Assembly (NCBI RefSeq): GCF_001014615.2 | Contig: NZ_LBCQ02000001.1 | Coordinates: 310,001 to 374,000 of the forward strand | DNA: 64,000 bases | Direction of reading: 5' to 3' | Source: Aquamicrobium sp. LC103 | GTDB taxonomy: Bacteria > Pseudomonadota > Alphaproteobacteria > Rhizobiales > Rhizobiaceae | In this document: piece after piece, positions 44,055-52,861 of the stretch | Numbering within the stretch: the stretch's first letter is position 1 | Layout of the letters: each line of letters begins with the position of its first letter | Made by a program: the position numbers and the translations under genes | Notes under the pieces: generated by a model | Seen by the model: only the letters and a program-made list of their open reading frames with translations | What the model was told of the DNA's origin: nothing | Database searches by the model: none

Positions 44055-44173
44055 ACCCCCACCCGTTACCCCTCCCCACGAGGGGGAGGAGAGCTTGAAC
44101 GTCTCGCTTTGCTGAAGAGTGTCGGCGCGGCGCTCGTGCCTCCCCTCCCCCTTGTGGGGAGGGGTAAGGGGTG
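44055..44173. repeat. TTACCCCTCCCC-type inverted repeat pair
   Basis: Left arm 44055-44090 and right arm 44139-44173 are near-perfect reverse complements (CCCTCCCCACGAGGGGGAGG against CCTCCCCCTTGTGGGGAGGG), spacer about 48 bp. It fills the 166-bp gap before the ligase gene. Same family as 51959-52095. Confidence 0.85.
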
Positions 44174-44191
44174 CCTCGCGGGAGAGGCATC

Positions 44192-45820
44192 ATGACCCTC
44201 GGACCTTCGGCCCATGTCGACACCTTCACGCGGGACAATCTTCCGCCCTCCGGACAATGGCCGGAACTGCCGCTCGCGGGGTTCGACTATCCCGAACATC
44301 TCAACGCCGCGGTGGAGCTCACCGACCACATGGTGGAAAAAGGCTTCGGCGACCACACCGCGCTGATCGGCAACGGCCGCCGCCGCACCTACAAGGAGCT
44401 GACCGACTGGACCAACCGCCTCGCCCGCGCGCTGGTGGAAAACTACGGCGTCAAGCCAGGCAACCGCGTGCTGATACGCTCGGCCAACAATCCGGCGATG
44501 GTGGCCTGCTGGCTGGCGGCGACGAAGGCCGGCGCGGTGGTGGTCAACACCATGCCGATGCTGCGCTCCGGCGAGCTCGCCAAGATCGTCGACAAGGCGG
44601 AGGTCGGAATCGCGCTCTGCGACACGCGCATCAAGGACGAGCTGGTCGCCTGTGCCAAGGAAAGCCGCTTCCTGAAGCAGGTGGTGGGCTTCGACGGCAC
44701 GGCGAACCACGACGCCGAGCTCGACCGCGCCGCGCTCGACAAGCCGGTCAAGTTCGAGGCGGTGCGGACCGGCCGCGACGACGTCGCGCTGCTCGGCTTC
44801 ACCTCGGGCACGACCGGCGTGCCGAAGGCGACGATGCATTTCCACCGCGACATACTGATCATCGCCGACGGCTATGCGAAGGAGGTGCTCGGCGTCACGC
44901 CCGAGGACATATTCGTCGGCTCGCCGCCGCTCGCCTTCACCTTCGGGCTGGGCGGGCTCGCGGTCTTCCCACTGCGCTTCGGCGCGGCCGCGACGCTGCT
45001 CGAAAGCGCCACGCCGCCCAACATGATCGAGATCATCGAGACCTACAAGGCGACGATCTCGTTCACCGCGCCGACCGCCTACCGCGCCATGCTGAAGGCG
45101 ATGGACAAGGGCGCCGACCTGTCCTCGCTGCGCATCGCCGTCTCGGCCGGCGAGACGCTGCCGGCACCGGTCTTCGAGGAGTGGACGAAAAAGACCGGCA
45201 AGCCGATCCTCGACGGGATCGGCGCCACCGAGATGCTGCACATCTTCATCTCCAACCGGCTCGACGACATGGCGGCGGGTTCGACCGGCAAGCCGGTGAC
45301 CGGCTACGAGGCGCGCATCGTCGACGAGGACATGAACGAAGTGCCGCGCGGCACGATCGGCAGGCTCGCCGTGCGCGGTCCGACCGGCTGCCGCTATCTC
45401 GCCGACGAGCGCCAGCGCGGCTATGTCCGGGACGGCTGGAACCTCACCGGCGACAGCTTCGTCCAGGACGAGGAAGGGCATTTTCACTTCGCCGCCCGCT
45501 CCGACGACATGATCGTGTCGGCCGGCTACAACATCGCCGGGCCGGAGGTGGAGGCAGCCCTTCTCGCGCATGAGCATGTGCTCGAATGCGCGGTGATCGG
45601 GGCGGCCGACGAGATCCGCGGCCAGATCGTCGAGGCCTATGTGGTGCTGGTGGAGGGCGTCGCCGCAAACGATGCGACGGTGCGCTTCCTCCAGGAGCAT
45701 GTGAAGGCGACGATTGCCCCTTACAAATATCCGCGATCCGTGAAATTCGTATCCGCGCTACCCAAGACCCAGACCGGCAAGATACAGCGCTTCCGGCTGC
45801 GCGAAGAGGCGAACGCATGA
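44192..45820 (+). CDS. 2-aminobenzoate-CoA ligase (benzoate-CoA ligase family)
   Basis: 542 residues, ANL adenylate-forming enzyme. ATP loop GFTSGTTGVPKATMHFHRDI about residues 207-226, A5/A7-type motifs GATEMLHIF and YVRDGWNLTGDSF, and the C-terminal catalytic lysine in KTQTGKIQRFRLR. It activates an aryl acid as the CoA thioester; anthranilate is the expected substrate given kynureninase directly downstream and the aminobenzoyl-CoA monooxygenase upstream. ATG at 44192 with GGGAGAGG; overlaps the kynureninase start by ATGA. Confidence 0.9.
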   Translation: MTLGPSAHVDTFTRDNLPPSGQWPELPLAGFDYPEHLNAAVELTDHMVEKGFGDHTALIGNGRRRTYKELTDWTNRLARALVENYGVKPGNRVLIRSANNPAMVACWLAATKAGAVVVNTMPMLRSGELAKIVDKAEVGIALCDTRIKDELVACAKESRFLKQVVGFDGTANHDAELDRAALDKPVKFEAVRTGRDDVALLGFTSGTTGVPKATMHFHRDILIIADGYAKEVLGVTPEDIFVGSPPLAFTFGLGGLAVFPLRFGAAATLLESATPPNMIEIIETYKATISFTAPTAYRAMLKAMDKGADLSSLRIAVSAGETLPAPVFEEWTKKTGKPILDGIGATEMLHIFISNRLDDMAAGSTGKPVTGYEARIVDEDMNEVPRGTIGRLAVRGPTGCRYLADERQRGYVRDGWNLTGDSFVQDEEGHFHFAARSDDMIVSAGYNIAGPEVEAALLAHEHVLECAVIGAADEIRGQIVEAYVVLVEGVAANDATVRFLQEHVKATIAPYKYPRSVKFVSALPKTQTGKIQRFRLREEANA

Positions 45821-47019
45821 CGCTGCACGATATCTTCCGCGCCACGCGGGCGAAATTCGACCTGCCGGAAGGCGTCGTCTATCTCGACGGCAACTCGCTC
45901 GGGCCACTGCCGAGGGACGCCGCCGATCGCGTTGCGCGGATGATGACGGAAGAATGGGGCGGGCTGCTGATCCGCGGCTGGAACACCGCCGGCTGGATGG
46001 AGATGCCGCGCAGGGTCGGCGACCGGATCGGCCGGCTGATCGGCGCGCCGGAAGGCACGGTGGTCATGGGCGACACGCTCTCCATCAAGGTCTACCAGGC
46101 GCTCGCCTCGGCGCTGGAGCTGCGGCCGGAGCGCAAGGTGGTGCTTTCCGACAGCGGCAACTTTCCGACCGACCTCTACATGGCGCAAGGGCTTATCGCC
46201 TCGCTCGGCCGCGGCCATCGATTGAAGGTCGTGGCGCCGGAAGAGGTGGAGGACGCGATCGACGAGAACGTCGCCGTCACCCTGCTCACCGAGGTGGACT
46301 ACCGCACCGGCCGCCTGCACGACATGAAGCGCCTGACCAGGAGGGCGCATGCCGCCGGCGCGCTCACCATCTGGGATCTCGCCCATTCCGCCGGCGCGCT
46401 GCCGGTGGACGTGACGGCGGCGGGGGCCGATTTCGCGGTCGGCTGCACATATAAGTATCTCAACGGAGGCCCCGGAGCGCCGGCCTTCATCCATGTCGCG
46501 CCGGAACTGGCGGGCTCCGTGCGGCCCGCCCTTTCCGGCTGGCTCGGGCACGAGGCGCCCTTCGCCTTCGACCCCGACTACCGGCCCGGCGCCGGGATCG
46601 ACCGGATGCGCGTCGGCACGCCGCCGATCATCGCGCTCGCCGCGCTCGATGCCGCGCTGGACACATGGGAGGGCGTCGACATGGCCGACATCCGCCGGGC
46701 GTCGATCGAACTGTCCGAGCTCTTCATCGCGGAGGTGGAAAGGCGCTGCCCGGAACTCGCGTTCGCCAGCCCGCGCGAGCCCGAACGGCGCGGCAGCCAG
46801 GTCTCGTTCCTGCACCCCGAGGGCTATGCGATCATGCAAGCGCTGATCGCCGGCGGCGTGATCGGCGACTTCCGCGCGCCCGACGCGATGCGCTTCGGCT
46901 TTACGCCGCTTTATATCGGGCACGACGACGTGATCGCGGCGGCGAGCATTCTTGAGAGGATCCTGCGCGAAGGCTCGTGGGACCGGCCGGAGTTCAAGAC
47001 GCGGAGCAAGGTCACATGA
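45817..47019 (+). CDS. kynU: Kynureninase
   Basis: 400 residues, PLP enzyme that splits kynurenine to anthranilate and alanine. [20 protein letters not shown] at the start, [15 protein letters not shown], cofactor Asp region [15 protein letters not shown], and the PLP lysine K213 in [16 protein letters not shown], followed by [20 protein letters not shown]. Length is slightly below typical (about 410-420). Four-base overlaps with ligase and dioxygenase genes couple production and activation of anthranilate. Confidence 0.95.
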   Translation: MTLHDIFRATRAKFDLPEGVVYLDGNSLGPLPRDAADRVARMMTEEWGGLLIRGWNTAGWMEMPRRVGDRIGRLIGAPEGTVVMGDTLSIKVYQALASALELRPERKVVLSDSGNFPTDLYMAQGLIASLGRGHRLKVVAPEEVEDAIDENVAVTLLTEVDYRTGRLHDMKRLTRRAHAAGALTIWDLAHSAGALPVDVTAAGADFAVGCTYKYLNGGPGAPAFIHVAPELAGSVRPALSGWLGHEAPFAFDPDYRPGAGIDRMRVGTPPIIALAALDAALDTWEGVDMADIRRASIELSELFIAEVERRCPELAFASPREPERRGSQVSFLHPEGYAIMQALIAGGVIGDFRAPDAMRFGFTPLYIGHDDVIAAASILERILREGSWDRPEFKTRSKVT

Positions 47020-47852
47020 CCGCCCCCGACGATCGCGATGCCGACGGCGCGGTGACCGATTTCCGCGAGCGGATGTCCTATGCCGACTATCTGCATCTGG
47101 AAAGGATACTCGACGCGCAGTCGCCGCTGTCGGCCTCGCCGGACGAGTTGCTCTTCATCATCCAGCATCAGACGTCGGAGCTGTGGATGAAGCTCGCCAT
47201 CCACGAGATCGGCGCGGCGATGTCCGAGATCAGGAGCGACAATCTGCAGCCGGCCTTCAAGATGCTGACGCGCGTGGCGCGCATCTTCGAGCAGCTCAAC
47301 AGCGCATGGGACGTGCTGCGCACCATGACGCCGTCGGAATATACGCGCTTCCGCGGCGCGCTCGGCCAATCCTCCGGCTTCCAGTCCTGGCAGTATCGCG
47401 CGATCGAGTTCCTCGCCGGCAACCGCAACGCGGCGATGCTGAAGCCGCACGCGCATGCGCCGGAGACCATCGAGCGGCTGGAGGCGATCCTTGCCCGCCC
47501 TAGCCTCTACGACGAGGCGATCGCGCTTCTGGCACGCAAGGGTTTCGACGTCGGCGACGAAGCGGGGCGCGACGACTTCCGCGCCACACGGCCGCCGAGC
47601 GACGCGGTGATGGCCGCGTGGAAGATCGTCTATGCCGAGCCGGAGACGCACTGGGCGCTCTACGAGCTCGCCGAAAAGCTCGTCGATTTCGAGGATTATT
47701 TCCGCCGCTGGCGCTTCAACCACGTCACCACGGTGGAGCGCATCATCGGCCTGAAACGCGGCACCGGCGGCACCGCCGGCGTCTCATATTTGCGCCGCAT
47801 GCTGGAGGTGGAGCTCTTTCCGGAGCTCTGGAAAGTGCGGACGCAGCTCTGA
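47016..47852 (+). CDS. kynA: Tryptophan 2,3-dioxygenase
   Basis: 278 residues, heme enzyme opening the indole ring of L-tryptophan to N-formylkynurenine. Distal His H51 in [36 protein letters not shown] around residue 120, heme-ligand His H236 in [15 protein letters not shown], and the substrate loop [19 protein letters not shown]. Length is standard. It overlaps kynU by ATGA, placing the first and third steps of the kynurenine pathway together. Confidence 0.96.
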   Translation: MTAPDDRDADGAVTDFRERMSYADYLHLERILDAQSPLSASPDELLFIIQHQTSELWMKLAIHEIGAAMSEIRSDNLQPAFKMLTRVARIFEQLNSAWDVLRTMTPSEYTRFRGALGQSSGFQSWQYRAIEFLAGNRNAAMLKPHAHAPETIERLEAILARPSLYDEAIALLARKGFDVGDEAGRDDFRATRPPSDAVMAAWKIVYAEPETHWALYELAEKLVDFEDYFRRWRFNHVTTVERIIGLKRGTGGTAGVSYLRRMLEVELFPELWKVRTQL

Positions 47853-47950
47853 CCCTTCGGGTCCAACAAGAAAAAGGCTGAAGCCTGCTGGCAAATCAAC
47901 CAAGACGCATTAATCGTGGGAACCGGTTCAAAACAAACGGGAGCTTGAAA

Positions 47951-49090
47951 ATGAGGAAACTGATTGCAGCGGGCCTTGTCGGCCTTTCCATGGGCGTGTC
48001 GGGCATGGCCTTCGCAGACCCGCTCAAGATCGGGGTGATCACCACCCTTTCCGGCGGCGGCGCGGGGCTCGGCATCGACACGCGCGACGGCTTCATGCTC
48101 GCCATCAAGCAGGCGAACAATCCGGAGGTCGAGGTCGTCACCGAGGACGACGGGCAGAAGCCCGAACTCGCGGTGCAGATCGCCGACAAGATGATCCAGA
48201 GCGACCAGGTCGACATCCTGACCGGCATCGTCTGGTCGAACCTGGCGATGGCGGTGGTGCCGAGCGCGGTGGCGCAGGACAAGTTCTACGTCTCGACCAA
48301 TGCCGGCCCCTCGGCACTTGCCGGCGCCGGCTGCCACCAGAACTATTTCAATGCCGCCTACCAGAACGACAATTTCCACGAGGCGATGGGCCAGTACGCC
48401 AACCAGGACTACAAGAAGACCTTCATCCTGGCGCCGAACTACCCGGCCGGCACGGATTCGCTGAACGGCTTCAAGCGCTACTACAAGGGCGAGCTCGCCG
48501 GCGAGGTCTACACGCAGGTCGGCCAGACCGACTACGCGGCCGAGATCGCGCAGATCCGCTCTTCCGGCGCGGATTCCGTGTTCTTCTTCCTGCCCGGCGG
48601 CATGGGCATCGCCTTCATGAAGCAATACGCCCAGTCGGGCGTCGACCTTCCGGTGATGGGCCCGGGCTTCTCCTTCAGCCAGGACGTGCTGCCGGCGATC
48701 GGCGACGCGGCGGTCGGCGCGAAGAACTCGGCGACCTGGTCGAAGGACCTCGACAACGAGGCCAACAAGAAGTTCGTGGAAGCCTTCCAGGCCGAGTACA
48801 ACCGCCTGCCCTCGATCTACGCCGTGCAGGCCTTTGATGCCGCCAACCTGATCCTGTCGGCAGCCGCCAAGGCGAGCGTCACCGACAAGGACGCCTTCCG
48901 CGCCGCGCTCAAGGAGGCGGATTTCGCGTCAGTTCGCGGCAAGTTCAAGTTCAACACCAACAACCACCCGATCCAGGACGTCTATGTCCGCGAGGTGATC
49001 AAGGAAGGCGACGTGCTCTCCAACAAGATCATCGCCACCGCCTTCACCGATCACGGCGACGCCTATGCGGAGCAGTGCGCGATGCAGTAG
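47951..49090 (+). CDS. HAAT-type ABC transporter substrate-binding protein
   Basis: 379 residues. Signal peptide MRKLIAAGLVGLSMGVSGMA with cleavage after FA near residue 22, then the Leu/Ile/Val-binding family type 1 periplasmic domain: PLKIGVITTLSGGGAGLGID, DILTGIVWSNLAMAVVPSAV, and SADSVFFFLPGGMGIAF-like segment near residue 210. Sub-branch members next to aromatic pathways bind aromatic acids; the ligand here could be tryptophan, kynurenine or anthranilate (inferred). ATG at 47951 with GGGAG upstream. Ninety-eight bp after kynA. Confidence 0.9.
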   Translation: MRKLIAAGLVGLSMGVSGMAFADPLKIGVITTLSGGGAGLGIDTRDGFMLAIKQANNPEVEVVTEDDGQKPELAVQIADKMIQSDQVDILTGIVWSNLAMAVVPSAVAQDKFYVSTNAGPSALAGAGCHQNYFNAAYQNDNFHEAMGQYANQDYKKTFILAPNYPAGTDSLNGFKRYYKGELAGEVYTQVGQTDYAAEIAQIRSSGADSVFFFLPGGMGIAFMKQYAQSGVDLPVMGPGFSFSQDVLPAIGDAAVGAKNSATWSKDLDNEANKKFVEAFQAEYNRLPSIYAVQAFDAANLILSAAAKASVTDKDAFRAALKEADFASVRGKFKFNTNNHPIQDVYVREVIKEGDVLSNKIIATAFTDHGDAYAEQCAMQ

Positions 49091-49092
49091 GC

Positions 49093-49230
49093 GATACCCC
49101 CTCCACCGCCTTCGGCGGTCCCCCTCCCCGCTTCGCAGGGGAGGGTCCAAAGGTCACGGAAGACCTCAAGGCCGGGTCTTCCCCGTCCACGGGGAAAAGG
49201 ACCACGCGAAGCGTGGTGAAGGGGGCATCC
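49093..49230. repeat. CCCCCTCCACC-type repeat pair
   Basis: Left part 49093-49147 (CCCCCTCCACCGCCTTCGG and CCCCTCCCCGCTTCGCAGGG) and a complementary right arm 49199-49230 with ACCACGCGAAGCGTGGTG. It fills the 192-bp gap between the SBP gene and livH. Confidence 0.75.
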
Positions 49231-49282
49231 AATCGAATTTCGCCGCCGCTCGTGCGGCGGCCAACGGAGTCCGGAACCACCC

Positions 49283-50203
49283 TTGCAAACCGCCCTCTTC
49301 ATAGAACAGTTGCTCAACGGCCTTCAGCTCGGCGTCATGCTGTTCCTGATGGCGGCCGGGCTGACGCTCATCTTCGGCGTCATGGGCCTGATCAATCTCG
49401 CCCACGGCTCGCTCTACATGGTCGGCGCATTCGCCTGCGCCGCCGTGGCGGCGGCGACCGGCTCCTTCTGGCTCGGCCTCGCGGCGAGCCTCGCCGCGGC
49501 GGCCGCGGCGGGCGCCATCGTGGAAATCCTCGTCATCCGGCGGCTCTACGAGCGCGACCATCTCGACCAGGTGCTGGCGACCTTCGCGCTGATCCTCATC
49601 TTCTCGGAAGGCACGCGCTGGATCTTCGGCTCCTTCCCGCTCTATCTCGACATTCCGCCGCTGCTGCAGGGCTCGGTGCCGCTGCCGGGCGGCTCGCGCT
49701 ACCAGCTCTACCGGCTCGCCATCATCGGCGTCGGCGTCGCGGTCGCGGTCGGGCTCTATTTCCTGATCGCGCGGACACGGCTCGGCATGCGCATCCGCGC
49801 CGGCGAATCCGATCGCGAGATGATCGGCGCGCTCGGCGTCGACATCCGCACGCTCTACACGGTGGTCTTCGCGCTGGGCGCCGCGCTTGCCGGGCTCGCC
49901 GGCGCGCTGGTGGGCGCGCTTCAATCGGTGCAGGTCGGGATGGGCGAGCCGGTGCTCATCCTCGCCTTCGTCGTCATCGTCATCGGCGGCATCGGCTCGA
50001 TCAAGGGCGCGCTGGTGGGCGCCGTCATCGTCGGCGTCGTCGACACGATGGGCCGCTTCCTGCTGCCTCAACTCTTCACGCTCGTCATGCCGGCCTCGCA
50101 GGCGACGACGGTCGGCGCCGCGCTCGCCTCGATGCTCATCTACATCGTCATGGCGGTGATCCTGGCGGTGCGGCCGCAAGGCCTCTTCGCGGTGCAGAGG
50201 TGA
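49283..50203 (+). CDS. livH: HAAT ABC transporter permease, LivH type
   Basis: 306 residues, eight or so membrane helices. FIEQLLNGLQLGVMLFLMAA and GLTLIFGVMGLINLAHGSLY are LivH signatures; the loop GMRIRAGESDREMIGALGVD contacts the ATPase. TTG at 49283 is the best start by alignment, though the ribosome site is weak and the upstream stretch is repeat DNA. Pairs with LivM. Confidence 0.9.
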   Translation: MQTALFIEQLLNGLQLGVMLFLMAAGLTLIFGVMGLINLAHGSLYMVGAFACAAVAAATGSFWLGLAASLAAAAAAGAIVEILVIRRLYERDHLDQVLATFALILIFSEGTRWIFGSFPLYLDIPPLLQGSVPLPGGSRYQLYRLAIIGVGVAVAVGLYFLIARTRLGMRIRAGESDREMIGALGVDIRTLYTVVFALGAALAGLAGALVGALQSVQVGMGEPVLILAFVVIVIGGIGSIKGALVGAVIVGVVDTMGRFLLPQLFTLVMPASQATTVGAALASMLIYIVMAVILAVRPQGLFAVQR

Positions 50204-50208
50204 CGGCG

Positions 50209-51195
50209 ATGAAGCTTTCCCGCGAAACCACGATCAACATCGTCCTGGCCCTGCTGCTGCTGGCGCTGCCGCTCGTCGCCATGCAGATCGGCAAGCCCTT
50301 CTACGTGACGCTCGCGACACGCATGGCGATCCTCGGCCTGGCGGCCGTCGGCCTCAATATAGCGCTCGGCCTCGGCGGGCTGGTGTCCTTCGGCCATGCG
50401 GCCTTCTTCGGCGTCGGCGGCTATGTCGCCGGCATCATGGCCACCCACGCCTTCAACGCGACGCCGCTCGCCGCCTTCCCCTTCGCCATTCCCGGCACCA
50501 ACCAGATGCTGGTCATCTGGGCCGTGGCGATCGTGGTGGGCGGGCTGCTCGCGCTGGCGATCGGCGCCATCAGCCTGCGCACCTCGGGCGTCTATTTCAT
50601 CATGATCACCCTCGCCTTCGCGCAGATGACCTATTATTTCGCTATCTCCTGGCCGGCCTATGGCGGCGAGGACGGGCTGTCGATCTATGTCCGCAACGCT
50701 TTTCCCGGCGTCAACACCGCGGTGCCGCTCAACTATTTCCTGATCTGCTACGCAGTGCTGCTCGCCGCGCTGCTGGTCTTCGCCCTGGCGCGCAACTCGC
50801 GCTTCGGCGCGGCCCTGCAGGCCGCCCGCCAGAACGACGTCCGCGTCGCCTCGGTCGGCATCAGGCCGTTCCGCGTCCGCCTCGCGGCCTTCGTCATCTC
50901 CGGCATGATCACCGCGCTCGCCGGCGCCCTCTTTGCCGACCTCAACCGCTTCGTCAGCCCGTCGATGCTGTCCTGGCACATGTCGGGCGAGTTCATCGTG
51001 CTGATCATCCTCGGCGGCGTCGGGCGCCTGTTCGGGCCGGTCGCCGGCGCGATGCTCTTCGTCATGTTCGAATATATCCTCGGCGGGCTGACCGAGCGCT
51101 GGCAGCTCTTCCTCGGGCTGGCGCTGCTCGGCGTCGTCCTCTTCGCACGCGGCGGCCTCATCGGCCTGATCGCGGGAAAGGCACGCCATGGCTGA
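50209..51195 (+). CDS. livM: HAAT ABC transporter permease, LivM type
   Basis: 328 residues, membrane permease starting MKLSRETTINIVLALLLLAL. LivM signatures: GLGGLVSFGHAAFFGVGGYV and GAALQAARQNDVRVASVGIR, with FIVLIILGGVGRLFGPVAGA near the end. GCAGAGG lies nine bases before the ATG at 50209; the frame runs much further upstream but only through repeat and livH antiframe. Overlaps livG by 8 bp. Confidence 0.92.
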   Translation: MKLSRETTINIVLALLLLALPLVAMQIGKPFYVTLATRMAILGLAAVGLNIALGLGGLVSFGHAAFFGVGGYVAGIMATHAFNATPLAAFPFAIPGTNQMLVIWAVAIVVGGLLALAIGAISLRTSGVYFIMITLAFAQMTYYFAISWPAYGGEDGLSIYVRNAFPGVNTAVPLNYFLICYAVLLAALLVFALARNSRFGAALQAARQNDVRVASVGIRPFRVRLAAFVISGMITALAGALFADLNRFVSPSMLSWHMSGEFIVLIILGGVGRLFGPVAGAMLFVMFEYILGGLTERWQLFLGLALLGVVLFARGGLIGLIAGKARHG

Positions 51196-51937
51196 GCCGG
51201 TCCTCAAGATCGACGATCTCTGCAAGAGCTTCGGCGCGCTGAAGGCGACCGAGCATGTCAGCCTCGACCTGCGCGCGGGCGAGATCCACGCGCTGATCGG
51301 CCCGAACGGGGCGGGCAAGTCGACGCTCATCCACCAGATCGCCGGGACGCTGAAACCGGACAGCGGCGAAATCAGCTTCCTCGGCGAGCGGATCGACCAT
51401 CTCGGCACGGCGGAACGCGCCCGGCGAGGGCTCGGCCGCAGCTTCCAGGTGTCGTCGCTCGCCTCGGAATTCTCGGCGCTGCGCAACGTGATGCTCGCGG
51501 TGCAGTCGCGGCAGGGCTCGTCCTTCCGCTTCTTCAAGCCGGTGATGCGCGATCGCTCGCTGGTCGAACCCGCGATGGAAGCGCTTGGGCGCGTCGGCCT
51601 GAGGGACCGCGCGCGTGTTCCGGCCGCCGAGCTTTCGCATGGCGAGCGCCGCCAGCTCGAGATCGCCATCGCGCTCGCCCTCGGCTCGCGCGCCTTCCTG
51701 CTCGACGAGCCGATGGCCGGCATGGGCCCGGAAGGCTCGAAGGCGCTGACCGGCTTCCTCGACCGCCTGCGCGAGGAGGCGCCGATCCTCCTGATCGAGC
51801 ACGACATGGACGCCGTCTTCGCGCTTGCCGACCGCATCTCGGTTCTCGTCTACGGTCGTGTCATCGCCAGCGGCACGGTCGACGAGATCCGCGGCAATGC
51901 CGAGGTGCGCCGGGCCTATCTGGGAGACGGGACATGA
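51188..51937 (+). CDS. livG: HAAT ABC transporter ATP-binding protein, LivG type
   Basis: 249 residues. Walker A GPNGAGKST near residue 38, LivG-type GLGRSFQVSSLASEFSALRN, signature LSHGERRQLEIAIALAL (LSHGE instead of LSGGE, normal for LivG), Walker B AFLLDEPMAGMGPEG, switch LLIEHDMDAVFAL. Works as a heterodimer with LivF. Separated from livF by a repeat. Confidence 0.93.
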   Translation: MAEPVLKIDDLCKSFGALKATEHVSLDLRAGEIHALIGPNGAGKSTLIHQIAGTLKPDSGEISFLGERIDHLGTAERARRGLGRSFQVSSLASEFSALRNVMLAVQSRQGSSFRFFKPVMRDRSLVEPAMEALGRVGLRDRARVPAAELSHGERRQLEIAIALALGSRAFLLDEPMAGMGPEGSKALTGFLDRLREEAPILLIEHDMDAVFALADRISVLVYGRVIASGTVDEIRGNAEVRRAYLGDGT

Positions 51938-51958
51938 GCCGTTCCCGATTCTTCCTGC

Positions 51959-52095
51959 ACCCCCGCCCCTTACCCCTCCCCACAAGGGGAAGGGGAAATC
52001 TGAAATGCCGTGCCTGCCAAGAAGCAGACCGATCCCGGCCACGACTAAACGTCAACGCCCCCCTCCCCCTTGTGGGAAGGGGTAAGGGGTGGGGG
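51959..52095. repeat. TTACCCCTCCCC-type inverted repeat pair
   Basis: Left arm 51959-51997 (CCTTACCCCTCCCCACAAGG) and right arm 52058-52095 (CCTTGTGGGAAGGGGTAAGG) are reverse complements framing a spacer of about 60 bp. It lies between livG and livF. Matches 44055-44173. Confidence 0.85.
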
Positions 52096-52126
52096 TGTCA
52101 CGGCGAAAACCACGAAGGTGTTCGCC

Positions 52127-52810
52127 ATGCTGCTTGAAGCCAGGGGCGTCGAGACCTTCTACGGCGCGAGCCAGGCGCTGTTCGGCGTCGAACTCGACGT
52201 CGCCGAGGGCGAGGTCGTGGCGCTGATGGGCCGCAACGGCATGGGCAAGACGACGACGATCCGCTCCATACTGGCGCTTTCGCCGGCGAAATCCGGCTCG
52301 ATCAGCTTCCGCGGCCGCGAGATCGCCGGGCTGCAGCCCTACCGGATCGCGCGGCTCGGCATCGGCCTCGTGCCGGAAGGACGGCGCTGCTTCCCCAACC
52401 TGACAGTCGCCGAGAACCTGACGGCCGCCGCCCGCAAGGGCCGATGGACGGTGGACGAGGTCAACCGGCTCTTCCCGCGCCTCGCCGAAAGGCGCGACCA
52501 GCTCGCACGCACGCTTTCCGGCGGCGAACAGCAGATGCTGGCGGTCGGCCGCGCGCTGACGACCAATCCCGACCTGCTCATTCTCGACGAGGCGACGGAG
52601 GGGCTGGCGCCCGTCATCCGGCAGGACATCTGGACCGTCATCCGCAAGCTCAAGGCGGAGGGCCAGTCGATCCTGATCGTCGACAAGACGCTGTCGGAGC
52701 TGCTGCCCTCGGCCGACCGCTGCTTCGTCCTGGAGAAGGGCCGCACGGTCTGGACCGGCCGTCCGGACGATCTCACCGCGCAATTGCAGGACCGCTATCT
52801 CGGCGTCTGA
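52127..52810 (+). CDS. livF: HAAT ABC transporter ATP-binding protein, LivF type
   Basis: 227 residues, starting MLLEARGVETFYGASQALFG. Walker A GRNGMGKTT, LivF-type IGLVPEGRRCFPNLTVAENL, signature LSGGEQQMLAVGRALTTNPD, Walker B LLILDEATEGLAP, and LIVDKTLSEL in place of the usual E-Q switch region (DK instead of EQ), a common LivF variant in this branch. GAAGG eight bases before the ATG at 52127 fixes the start downstream of the repeat. Confidence 0.92.
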   Translation: MLLEARGVETFYGASQALFGVELDVAEGEVVALMGRNGMGKTTTIRSILALSPAKSGSISFRGREIAGLQPYRIARLGIGLVPEGRRCFPNLTVAENLTAAARKGRWTVDEVNRLFPRLAERRDQLARTLSGGEQQMLAVGRALTTNPDLLILDEATEGLAPVIRQDIWTVIRKLKAEGQSILIVDKTLSELLPSADRCFVLEKGRTVWTGRPDDLTAQLQDRYLGV

Positions 52811-52861
52811 GTTTTGAGTGCGGCGGCAGGCTCGAACCGCCGCTCATTGGAGGACTGGAAA

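Noticed and set aside
47853-47950. Small GACCC-TTC-GGGTC hairpin after kynA as a terminator
   Set aside because: The stem is only five base pairs and no U-run follows, so it is unlikely to separate kynA from the transporter genes.
49075-50208. Long N-terminal extension of livM in the livH region
   Set aside because: It is an out-of-frame reading of livH and of repeat DNA; the ATG at 50209 matches LivM proteins.
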